From contig CM046453.1 of the NCBI GenBank assembly GCA_025506515.1, positions 31,869,845 through 31,933,844 of the forward strand: 64,000 bases of DNA. Reading direction: 5' to 3'. Of this stretch, positions 35,771-46,823 are shown one piece after another (the stretch's first letter is position 1; each line of letters begins with the position of its first letter). This DNA is from Flaveria trinervia. Taxonomy: Eukaryota; Streptophyta; Magnoliopsida; Asterales; Asteraceae. The notes below the pieces were generated by a model that saw nothing but the letters and a program-made list of their open reading frames with translations, ran no database searches and had not been told where the DNA came from. Position numbers and translations under genes: made by a program.

Positions 35771-35870
35771 NNNNNNNNNNNNNNNNNNNNNNNNNNNNNN
35801 NNNNNNNNNNNNNNNNNNNNNNNNNNNNNNNNNNNNNNNNNNNNNNNNNNNNNNNNNNNNNNNNNNNNNN
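35771..35870. other. Assembly gap of 100 N
   Basis: Exactly 100 N, the conventional size for a gap of unknown length. By comparison with the other B LTRs and with B3, roughly 500-600 bases of LTR and about 0.45 kb of the aORF 3' end and LTR junction should be here. Confidence 0.97.
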
Positions 35871-38790
35871 TCGTACCTGGCCATTGTATCTGTGTGGAAT
35901 AGTTCTTTTATGGATTCTAGAACTCACCCTGGGGTCTGCCATACTCTCACTCTCTCCTTTTGATACTGAAAAGTATGCCTGAGAGTGTACAGCCTTTGAG
36001 CATGCCCTTTCATGGCTTGAATGTGATGACTGAGGAAATTCCTTGTCAACCATCTTCAATAGTTGCTCATCGTGCTGTTTCTGCTGTTCTTCTTCTTCTA
36101 TCTTGACTCTGACCATTTCCCTTTGAGAGTCAGGTGTGATCATGGGTTGACTTCGGGGTTTTGGTAGCTTCAGAACAGCAGAGAGTGGCAGACTATCATC
36201 TTCATCCTCCTCTTCTTCTTCTTCTGCCATCCTCAGCACCTCCTCCTTCTGGGTACATCACTGGATGATGTTGGGTTGGTGAAGGAATTGGTTTTGGAGA
36301 ATGAAGATGTTTGGATTTTTGCTTAGAGATTGGTTAGGAGATTTGAGGGATAGGCTCTGTTTGAGTGGGTGGACGGAAGGTTAATCGAGCATCTTTGTAG
36401 TTAGTTTCACCTTTGTGAGTTTAGCCACTCTAACCTTTTACCACCCCAGCCTCATCAAGGGCTTCCACAATAATCCCTTTGTTGAATTGCTCAGACAGAC
36501 AGATTCTGGTGGCTATAGCCAGAATGCTGTCCCTGGTCCACGCGCGAATCTCCACTAATGATCTTCCTAAGTATTTTGCAATGAAGCGATCATTATTTCC
36601 AATCTCTCTTTTTCAAAAGCATCATACCCTGCCCATCGGGTTTTATCTCTTGCACTTCCAACCTTCTGATCTCACTATCCAGTGTGGCTGTGTCAAACCC
36701 CTGCCTGAAGAGTTGTTCAATAATTTTATCCATGGATCGGCTGTGTGTAGTGTCAGCTTCTTTTACCAGCTCCTCCAGGATTTGTCTTCAGCAGTATGAT
36801 CATCAGCACTTTTCTTTCGCTTGTAAGTGAGCAGAGGTTGCTTTTATTTCTCCTCCTCTTGGGCTTGCTTCTCTTCCTTCTTTTCCTCTGTTCTTTTCCT
36901 CTTCTTTTCTTTCACTGCAGTACTCTCCCCCTTTTTGGATGCATTGGAGAAGGGGTTTGTACCGCAGAAAGAGTCTTTTGTACAGCAGCATCAATCAGGG
37001 GTTGTAAAGTTGAGGAAAGCCTCTCATCAATGGCTTTAGTCATATATCAGTGATTATGGGTGTGATGAGAGGGAGGGAATTTTGAAGTACAGCACCTATT
37101 TGCTCAGGAGGGTTCTGTTCCTGAGAAGTAGGGCCTGAAGCAGAGGCAGGTGGTTGAGTTTGGAGTGGCTCGTGTTTGGGGAACCTTCAAGTGAAGGTGC
37201 CATCTGTGGGTGGGTAGAGGTAGATGGTCTTTCTCCTTGGGGAATTGATCAAGTAGGTTTTGCAGCCTACTGACTTTCTCTTCAAGGATTGTGTTCTGGG
37301 CAAGAACATCGTAGAAAAAGCCCAGGTCATCATCAGCCGAAGCTGAATCATCTGACCTCCTACTTAGAGCAGGATGTACATGCACTGGGTGTAGACTAGT
37401 TGTTGCATGTGCCCCTTGTGCTTGGTACTGGGGACTTCCAGCCTCAGGACAGTGTCCATCATCAGCTTTTCCTCTAGTGAGGTCTTAGCAATATTACCAG
37501 CCTTATTCTGATCATGTGCTGAGTCAGAGGTGGTGGCAGCCTCACTAGATATTCTAAGCTCCTTGTCTACACCAGGAATAGAAGTGGTAAACCCCTGTGC
37601 TGTGGGTTCTCAGTGCTTGTGGTCCTCTCCCCTCAATTGTAGAGGAATTCCCAGTAGTAAGTGGTTGCGGGGAGGGGGTGAGGAGTGCAGTTGAGTCAGC
37701 ACTTGTGCAACTATTAAAGTTGGGCTGTGAGGGGCGGTTGTTGGGGTGAAGGGATAGAAGCAGTAGCACCTGGGGAGGTTGGTGCCTTCAATGGCAATCT
37801 CCTCAAGTGAGAAGATCCCAGATATGTAGGTACCCCTTTTGTGGTTGCTGCAGGCTCCTGTTGAGAGGAGCCTGAGCGGCTATGGCTGGAAGAGTCATTG
37901 TATCCACTAGGGGGTTGGACTAGTGGATATATCCTGCGTTTGTGTTGCAGGGGCATCCTCAGGGGACTCAATTCCCTGAGTAGCCGTTTTGGGTTTCTTT
38001 TTGGTGGGTTTGGTGGGGACTTTAGATTTGGAGGTGGTGGCTGTGGGTTCTAGCTGCGTGGGTTTTCGCACTTGGCAGCCATTTTAAGTGTCTGGTCAGA
38101 GTTGTGCCGGGAGTATACTTCCGGCAGAACAGCCGTAGCAGGGACTCCCAAGCCAACAAGTCCCTCAGCATTAAGTTGTCTGTAATTATGGCCATTATGA
38201 ACCTGGATAAGTATCCAGGTTGGCAGTTAGTTTTGAGCCATATCTTTGAGCTCTGAAAATATTATTTCTGAAAAGTTTAGCGGTTGTTGCTCAGGGATAG
38301 AATACATTACCTGCTGCCATTTCGTCGACATTTGATCCCAAGACGACGTCTTAGGGGCCAAACAGACATTCACCATGTGAAAGATTAGGCGCTCAGCGTC
38401 ATTAAAGTGTTTCTTCAAGATAGTGGAGGCACTGAGATCGCCTTGATATCCATGTTGGGCACAGGATAGATCAGTGGTGCCCTTTGGATATCCAGCAGGA
38501 GAACTAGCATCATTCAGATGAAGAATTTTGCAGATATTGCAGGAGTGATGACTACTTCTTTGTTGTTTACCGACCGACTGGAGGGATGGTGTGTTGTTCT
38601 CTCCCAGTGGTAACGTAACGTTCATCCAAAATTGGTGCAAGGATTCGGCATGTAGTATGGGATTCAGAAGAAATGCCGTGTTGTATTGGGACTGAACCAT
38701 AAGATCGATAGCAGTATCGAACTTAGTCCAGATAGGCGATTTAGTGAGGTAGGCAACCAGTTGTGTCGCGTTTAATTTGCAGGACGCCAT
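35871..38790 (-). pseudogene. B2 additional ORF (aORF) downstream of pol
   Basis: Starts at 38790 (MASCKLNATQLVAYLTKSP), the first ATG after a TATA box at 38863-38870. The first 187 codons are open (38227-38790) and form a helix-rich domain with the marks AESLHQFWMNVTL, YPKGTTDLS, GYQGD, CLAPKTSSWDQ and LNFSEIIF. In other frames follow a Pro/Lys-rich segment (about 37950-38070), a likely coiled coil with LEEKVSRLQNLLDQF (near 37220-37300), an acidic run of E/D (36195-36224) and VRVKIEEEEQQKQHDEQLLK (near 36030-36110). The C-terminus is lost in the gap. No signal peptide or membrane segment is seen in the readable parts, so I do not call it an envelope. From memory, similar proteins are common as unannotated ORFs next to pol in copia elements of composites; that needs a search. 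Function unknown. Confidence 0.7.
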
Positions 38791-38862
38791 GGAGAAGAGG
38801 GAAGTTTTGGAGAGGAACGTTAGGTTTGCAGAAGATGAAGCATTGAGAGCTTAGGTTAGGGA

Positions 38863-38870
38863 TATTTATA
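38863..38870 (-). promoter_or_regulatory. Candidate internal promoter (TATA box) for the B2 aORF
   Basis: The minus strand reads CCCTATAAATATCCC, with TATAAATA at this position, 73 bases upstream of the aORF ATG. A start of transcription about 30 bases downstream would leave a leader of about 40 bases. B3 has the same box at the same distance. Confidence 0.6.
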
Positions 38871-39549
38871 GGGTACGGGTAAGAAACGACTGAAGGATGT
38901 GGTGTTAGTCTCAGTAGTTTTAAAACGACCGTTGACATGGTATTATCCTTTCAGACGTTGAAACAGCTGAAGTCGTGGTGTTAGGCATCAGTAGTTTAGA
39001 AACTACTGAAGACCTGGTGGTTTGACTTCAGATGATTGAAACAACGAGGACTTGGTGTTTGTCATCAGTAGTTGAAACTACTAAAGACAGGGTTTTGTCA
39101 TCAGCTGTTGTAAACAACTGAAGACTTGGTATTAGTCATTAGTAGTTATAAAACTACTGAAGACATGTTTTTGCTTCAGTTGTTTAGAATGAAACAGCAG
39201 TTGTACAACGACTGAAGAGAAAGTTCTCTTCAGCTGTTTTTCCATCAATTCTTAGCATTTCATCAGCTGTTTCATACTGTCCTCAAACATTCATCAGTCT
39301 TTTGGCTGATTTCAGTTGTTTCATAGGACATCAGTACTTATCTGTTTTTACTGATTGCAGTAGTTGTAACTGCATCAGTACTTGTAACTACATCAGTAGT
39401 TTGAACAGATGAAGTACTTCAGTACTGGTGAGACTTTAGCCTTCAGTAGTTATAAAAAGTACTGAGGTAAAAGAGCTCATCAGTACTTATATGTGACATA
39501 GGTACTAATGATCATCAGTACTTATTACTAAGATCATCAGTATTGTCGC
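38871..39549 (-). repeat. CAGTAGTT motif swarm between pol and aORF (B2)
   Basis: The spacer between the pol stop (near 39550) and the internal TATA box holds about eight exact CAGTAGTT/AACTACTG octamers and many variants, often as facing pairs such as ATCAGTAGTTTAGAAACTAC (near 38987). The same motif fills the U3 of B LTRs. Confidence 0.85.
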
Positions 39550-42500
39550 TTATTCTAGCTGCAGCATACCAAGCCTTACACCAGGTTTTGGAAAGTTGAA
39601 CTATCCACAGGCTTAGTAAAAGCCTGCAAGCTCATCAGCACTAGGCACAACTTAGGATCAATCAGACCTTTTTCAAAACAAGCCCGAATAAAATGATGTC
39701 TATCTCTATAGTTTTTGTCCTAGAGTGCTGACTGGATTTTTGACAATGCAAAGAGCTGAAGCACTATCCATTACAATGGAGTCTTAGTCTCTGAATCCAT
39801 AATCCAAAAGTTGGTTTTGAAGCCAGAGTACCTGAGATGTACAACTTGCAGCCGCAATGTACTCTGCTTCAGCAGTTGAGTAGCAACTGAGGTCTGTTTC
39901 TTGCTCTGCCAAGATCAAGTTGCCTAGGAATTGACATCCACCAGAAGTTGATTTCCTGGTCAACTTACACCCTGCATAGTCACTGTCAGAAAAAGCAACT
40001 AATTACAGAATGTCCAGTAGAATACCATAACCTAGAGATGGAGTGCCTTGCAGATATCTAAAGATTCCTCTTGACTGCAATCAATGAGACTCTTTAGGTG
40101 CAGCCTGAAATCTAGCACAAACACATGTAGCAAACATAATATCTGGTCTAGAAGCTGTTAAATACATCAAGGACCCAATCATACATTGTAAAGTGTTTCA
40201 TCAACCACTTTACCTTTTTGATCTGTATCCAGTTGTGTGGTGCTGCACATGGGAGTAGAACAGGCTTACAGTTTTGTAAATCAACTTTTGCAAAAGATCT
40301 TTTGTATATTTGGACTGATGATAAAATTCCATCAGCCTTTTGTTTGATTTGCACCCTAGAAAGAATTGTAACTCTCCCATGGCACTCATTTCAAACTTCT
40401 TTGCATCAACTTTGTAAAGGCATCACACAACTTTGGGATCAGAGGATGCAAAATGATGTCATCTACATAATTTGAACAAGTAGATTATGCTGCCCAGCTT
40501 TCTTAATGAATAAAGTCTTATCTATGGAGCCTCTAGTGAAATTATTTTCTAGAAGAAAGTTTTGATAATGCTCAAACCACCAGCTCTAGGAGCTTGTTTT
40601 AACCCATAAAGAGCCTTATCAAGCTTGTACACCCATTAGGATGTTATTGTCCTCAAAGCCCGGAGGTTGACATACATAAACTTCTTCTTTAATGTTTCCA
40701 TACAAAAATGCACTTTTGACATCCATTTGAAAAACTTTAGATTTTGATAACACATAAGCTAAAAACAATTGATTGCTTCCAGTCTGGCTATAGGGGCAAA
40801 GGTTTCATCATAATCGTACCTTCTTCTTGTGCAAACCCCTGAACACCCAGTCGGCCTTGTTCTTAACAATAAGCCCATTTTCATCAGTTTTGTTCCTAAA
40901 CACCCATTTAGTGCTATTGCACACTTACCTGGAGGTAGAGGACCAGTTCCACACTTGCTGTTTCGTGAACTGAAGAAGCTCAAGCTGCATGGCTCAACCC
41001 ATCCATTGTCCTATAAAGCAATGTGATAATTCTTTGGCTCTTGCTGACTGATGAAGAGAGCATAGAAGCAGAAATTTGACAATTGACTTCTTGTTGATAC
41101 TCCAGCGGTGATATCACCAATGATTTGAGACATGGGTGATTCTTCAATCTTGATACACAATGAATCTGTGCAAGTGTTTGTAGCAGGCTCAGCAGTAACA
41201 GATGGTGATGGTGAATCATTTCCTTAAACCAATCAGTGGATGGTAATTCAAAGGAAGTTGAATTCGAAGAGATCTCATCAGCATTTGTTGTGGATGGTGC
41301 TAATGGAGCTACAGGAACATCAGGTCTAGCTGAATCAGGCAACTGATCACTAAACCTGAAGAGGTAAGTACTGCATCATCATCATCAGCATCAGTACCAC
41401 CAGGTGGTGAACTGTTGACAGGAGCAACATCAGGAGTTGATGAGGAACATATTGCAGTATGTCCAAATCAAATAACTCCACAGGCTTTGTGGATCTTGTC
41501 CTTTGGAGTTCATTGAACTTAACATGTAGAGTTTCTTCAACCATCTTTGTTCTGCAGTTGAAGACTCTGTATGCCTTGCAAGTAGATGAATAACCAACAA
41601 ATACCCTGCATCCACCTTAGGATCAAATTTATGGAGTTGATCCTTTGTGTTGAGAATGAAACAGGGACACCCAATGCTTTGAAAAATGAAATCAAAGGAG
41701 CCAAATGATGGAAACTCATATGGAGTCTTCATCAACCTCTGATTTACTAAAACTCTATTTTGCACATAGCAGCTGTGTTGACAGCTTCAGCCCAAAAGGT
41801 CAGTGGCAACCTGAGTCAGCCAGCATGGGCCTTGCAGCTTCAATGAGGGTCCTGTTCTTTCTCTCCACTACTCCTTTTGTTCTGGAGTCCTTGGAATGCT
41901 AAACTGCCTTTTGATTCCCTTTGAAAGATAGAAGTCATCAAGTGTATGATTTCTGAATCAGTTCCATTGTCACTTCTAATACACTTGACTGGAAGGGAAT
42001 ACTGCTTCTCAATGTACAACACAAAGTGGATAATCTTCTGAGCAGCCTCATCCTTTGAATGCAAAAGAAAGTCCATACAAATCTGGAGTAATCATCCACA
42101 ATTACCAGACAGTATTTCTTCTTTGCCATGCTCATTACTCTCACAGGACCAAATAGATCCATATGCAGTAATTGCAAGCAGGCAGTGGACTTAGGCACTT
42201 CAATAGGAGGGAATGAGACTTTGTGCTGTTTTCCTTTTAACACGCAGGCAGTTTCATCACAGTGGAACTCCTTTATTGGTAAGCCTCTGACTAAACTATT
42301 GTGGTAAGCTGATTCATGTTTTTGAGATTACATGACCAAGCCTCCTGTGCCACAGTTTAGATTCTTGAGAAGAGGCTTTGGAAAATAGGCAAGGATTGCC
42401 TTTGAGATCTATCTTCTTAAAAGATCTAAGGCATACACTCTTCTGTCCTGTTTGCTTTCAGGAGAGTGTGATCATCCAACACCTTGTCAATCAAGTGAAA

Positions 42501-45500
42501 AACTTTGGATGACAGAATCCTACAGTTTTGACTGGTGAAAAGGGCAACATGGCCTTTATCACACATTTGACTGACACTCAAGAGATTGTACTTGAGATTT
42601 TCCACATGATTAACATCATCAAATTTGATTTCTCCATTGGAGACAAGCCCTTACCGATGATGTAACCCCTAGCATCATTGCCAAAAAGACAAATCCCTTC
42701 TTTCCTTGAGAGTAGTCATGAAGAAGAGAGCTGTTCCCAGTCATGTGCATAGATCCCCCACTGTCTACATACCAGATGCTACTTTGGCATGTCGAAGAAC
42801 CCTGCAATAATAAACATCAGTTAGTTTTAGAGACCCAAACCTTTTTTGGCTTTGGGCCTGGTCTCATCAATAGATGGTAAACTAACAGGTTTATTTGAAA
42901 CAACAGCCTGAGAGGAAGAAGATGGTGTAGAAGGGAGTCCTTTGGCTTGGACCTCCTTTTCTGTGGTTTCAACATAGGAGTGTCTAGTTGGTTAACTCTA
43001 CCCAACATGTTGAACATCATTACCAGCTGTGTCTGATTTTGTGATAAAGCTTCAGCTCATCAGTCACATTGCCAGTGGAGTTTGATAGATTCCTATGTTG
43101 CACCTTCTTCTTCGGAGCACTCTCAGCTGTCATCTGTTTAAAAACCCCTTCCTTTTTGGATTTCTTTGAGGACTTAAGGGTTACAGGATTTGATGTTGCT
43201 GATACAAATATGGTCTCAAACTCAGTTTTCATTTTTATACCATTTTCTCTTTAATTTCTTCTTTTGTTTGAGTTGGAACCTCTTTTGTACCAACAATCAT
43301 CTATAAGATGATTGAACAGACCACATACTTCACATGGTTTCTTCTTCATCTTAGGTTGATCATCAACTAAAGAGGGTGAAGCAACTGAAGACTTGTTCTT
43401 CAATGCTTTGGAAGCATTGTTTGCTTTCTTGACTGCCTCTTTAGTGGTCTTCAAACTCTTTCTACTGTCAGTTTTCTTCTCTTCAGTACTGACAGCAGTT
43501 GAAGTTTGAACTTCAGGTGTAGATCCTGCTCTCTAGTCCTTTCAGGACCTTCAGGATTAACTCCTGAGTTGATCAACTCATTCATGTGAATGTCAGCATT
43601 TGAACCATCAACATCAGCTGATAAGTTCAAAGAGGGCTTGATGCTGACTTCTACTTCTGATTGTGCTGTATCAGAAGTTAATCACATGATGTGATGGATT
43701 GGTTATCACTCTCACCATCAGATTCTACCTCTGCTCCTGGGGTAAAATCTGTAGGTGGAGCAGTGTGATTGTAACCAATTCCAACTTCACATTGAAGCAT
43801 ATTGCTTACTAAGAAGCATTTCAAAACTTTGCATGATTGTACCCATCTATCACACTCGCCTGGGTAACTGCAAGGGTTTCTTTGAGATCTTGTACTTCTC
43901 TAGAAGTACTTCTTCTCTAGCCTTATCATCAATTATTTGGCAATTCAGTTTATAAATCTCATCATTTTTATCTTTAAGCACAGACTCAAACTCAGCTTTG
44001 TTTTTGGAAATTATTTGTTCTAGCTCAATGTTCTTATTAATTAAGCTACATTTGGCTTCTCTAATGGAAGCAAATGCTGCTATGCATTGTTCAGAACATA
44101 ATTTGGTTTTTTCCTCAGAGGATACCTGTGATACCTGAGGTGTAGAGGCATTAGAAATGAAGTATCAGCAGACTCCAAAGCCATAAGAGCTAGATTCCCA
44201 CAAGGACTGTCACCACCATGTTGACCAGCACCTGAGAACAGTTGGTCATGACCAGACATGTCATCTGGTAAACTGCTCCAGTCAACAACTCCTGGGGTGA
44301 AGAAGCTGTGTTGTTGAGGTTGAGGTGTGTGATGAGATTGGGATGGCTGAGGTTCTGGTAGTGCATGAGGTGTGTTGCCATAGGAACTTAACTTGATTTG
44401 ACTGTGGCATGTGATAACAGGGTACGGATATGGCATTTGACCCTGAGGAACAAAATATGTCGGAGATTGTTGTTGAGGATGATGACTAGAGGTGACAGGA
44501 TGTTGCCCCTCTATGTTGTTGACTAGTGCCAGGAAAAGTCACAAAGGGTGTAGTGGAGTTAGATCCAGTTGATCTACACTCTCTTGCAAAGTGTCCAAGC
44601 CTTTGGCATTTGTGACACCCTCAACTTGCTCTTGTCAAAACCAACTTTGGTTTTGCCAGAGAGTCCTGGGAATTTCTTCCAGTTCTTTTAGAGAACTTCT
44701 GAGATCTGATATTTATCAGGCCATTTGGCTCAAATATCCATCTCTTCTAAGTCATCATCAGCAATCCCCTTGAGATCATCCATAATGAAGCATAAATTGT
44801 CATTATTACCCCAGAAACTGACCATCAATACCACAAATGCAGAATCAGAAGTGCTTGAAGAGAAATTAATATGCTCATCATACTGGCATTCAGATGAAGC
44901 ATATTCTGACTCATGACCCACCAAGGCAGTGTTGCCTGGTACAAAGTCTTCAGTGAGCTTTCCAGATGAAGACAGCTTTCTCTTCTGTTCTATCTCTCTC
45001 TCAAAAGTGAGCAGTTTCCCATGGAGTTGGGTGAGAGATAGTTTGTCCAAACTTGCACTGGAGCATAGGACAATAGTATATGTGTCCCATCTCTCAGGCA
45101 GATCTGAGAAATCTGTTATTCATCTGAATATTTGTGTACTCAAGTTTGACCATTTTTAGTTCAGAGATCAAACAAGAGAACCGCTCATATTGTTGAGTCA
45201 GTGTCTCACCCTTTCTATGACAGAATGTCTCATATTGTTGGGCAAGAATTTCTCTTATTATTTGCCAGACCTCATCTGTTCCTCCAAATTGTTCTTTCAG
45301 GCATTCCAGAGTCATGGGCAGTTTCATGATGCATTAGCCTAGAATAGATTTCATTTGGCAGTGCCATGGCCAGATTCCATGGGCTTTTGCATCATTTCAA
45401 GCAACTTCTTATTTCCTCATCTGAGTATTGCTCCCCCTCCTCTTCGGAACCATTTGATTGGTTTCCGGTTATTCACCATAGGCTTGTGTGGACCATGTAC

Positions 45501-45638
45501 CACTGATGTCCAACACCCTGCGCTGTTAACAGACAGGTGATGGAGCATACTCTTTGCCATATGTTATACTCTTCCTAACCAGCATTGGTGGCTTGGTTGA
45601 GGAACAGTATTGTGAGGATCATTGGAGGGAGTGGTCAT
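39550..45638 (-). pseudogene. B2 gag-pol, copia type, frameshifted
   Basis: Gag starts at 45638 (ATG ACC ACT CCC..., same start as B1). Gag core fragments are at 44730-45327 with QQYERFSCLISELKMV. The Pro/Gln segment is near 44080-44436. The second CCHC motif, CEVCGLFNHLIDDC, is at 43251-43454. Protease WYVDSGGSMHMTGN lies in 42619-42807. GAG-pre-integrase and integrase (LLHMDLFGPVRVMS, VDDYSRFVWT) are at 41840-42243. The post-core segment is at 41430-41765, the RT start near 40759-40983 (RRRYDYDETFAPIARLEA), with more RT near 40148-40680 and RNase H near 39780-39900. The stop codon is at about 39550. There are frame breaks in nearly every domain, mostly 1-2 base indels relative to B1 or B3. 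Confidence 0.88.
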
Positions 45639-45865
45639 TTTCAGTTCAAAAACAATTTAATTCAAGCTTTTAAAGTTTTAAACAGACCACAACAAACTCA
45701 CTTAAAACCAAGAGAAGATCTCAGGATGAATGACCAGAAATACAGAAATTCAATCTCTATAACCGTTCTTACAAAACAAAAGCTAATTCAATCAACTTAG
45801 ACCTTGAATAGCAGTTTCAATGATCAATTATTAGATCGATCAATGATTAACCTGCTCTGACACCA
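45639..45865 (-). other. B2 leader and primer binding site
   Basis: The PBS at 45854-45865 reads TGGTGTCAGAGC on the minus strand, one substitution from the canonical tRNA-Met site in B1 and B3. The leader is about 215 bases, as in B1, with no coding content. Confidence 0.75.
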
Positions 45866-45867
45866 TT

Positions 45868-46823
45868 TGACGGATCAGCGATCACAGTTTGATGTATTAG
45901 GATTCAAAGCAGCGGAATACAACAAGATTAGACAAATTGTAGCAAGCAATCGATACTTGTATGCATTAAGAGCGCATACGGTTATAGGGAGAGAATGTTT
46001 GTTTTTCTGATTTCAAGGAAGTTTATAGATATAGAATATTCTAATCAAATCATTCAAAACATTCATTCATTCTCCATTCTGCTCAACTATTACAATAGGT
46101 TTGTCCTCCTTATATAGAGTGCACATCACTGCTGTTGTATCACGGAAATGACAACTGGCAGATCTAATACAAAATAACTAACTCTTAACAAACCTGAAAT
46201 GTTCACAACTACTGAGACATATCAGTGTGTTAAGTACAAAATATAAAACTACTGAAACTACAACGACTGAAAACAAGCTCTTCAGTCGTTTTACAAAACT
46301 ACTGAACATAAAACTACTGAAACTAGAAATATAAAACTACTGATATCACAACTACTGAAAGAAGTACTCTTCAGCTGTTGTGACAAACTACTGACGCTTC
46401 AGTACTTGATCTTCAGACTTTTACCTTCCTTCATGTTTTATCAGCTGATGACTTCAGTAGATATCATCAGCTGATGTCTTCAATCTTTGTCTTCAGACTT
46501 TGACATCAGTTGTTGATCTTCAGCACTTGTAAACTCTTCAGCTGTTGTACTTCAATACTTTGGTCTTTCAGCTTCAGCCCTTGTGTTCTTCAGCTGTTCA
46601 GCTTCATACTTGTGTTCTTCAGCTGTTCAGCTTCAGTACTTGTGTTCTTCAGCTGTTTACTTCAGCACTTTATTCTTTGGCTGTTGTAATCTTCAGCACT
46701 TGATCTTCAGCTGTTGAAGTCTTCAGCACTTGTCAAACTGCTGATGAGTCTTTCAGCAGTTGTTGTGATACCATGTGGCACTTAGAGGTTTTCTGATCTT
46801 GGCTCATTGGTTGTTTTGGTCCA
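45868..46823 (-). repeat. LTR shared by B2 and B3 (956 bp)
   Basis: Minus strand TGGACCAAAAC to CCGTCA. On one side is the B2 PBS, on the other the aORF end of B3, so one LTR serves both internal regions. It is longer than the other B LTRs partly because a roughly 30-bp unit (CTTCAGCTGTTCAGCTTCA with a variable tail) is repeated near 46585-46660. TATA box at 46108-46119; motif swarm about 46195-46760. Confidence 0.88.

Larger units (their letters stand above)
35419..46823 (-). mobile_element. Copia family B, copy B2 (with assembly gap)
   Basis: Minus-strand order: LTR 45868-46823, PBS 45854-45865, short leader, gag-pol 39550-45638, spacer 38791-39549, additional ORF ending in the gap, and a 3' LTR starting at 35419. 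With about 10 kb of internal sequence it is long for copia, in the size range known for SIRE/Maximus-type elements. The 5' LTR is shared with B3. Confidence 0.88.

Noticed and set aside
35871..38790. Envelope glycoprotein for the aORF
   Set aside because: No signal peptide or membrane-spanning stretch is visible in readable parts; position alone is not enough.
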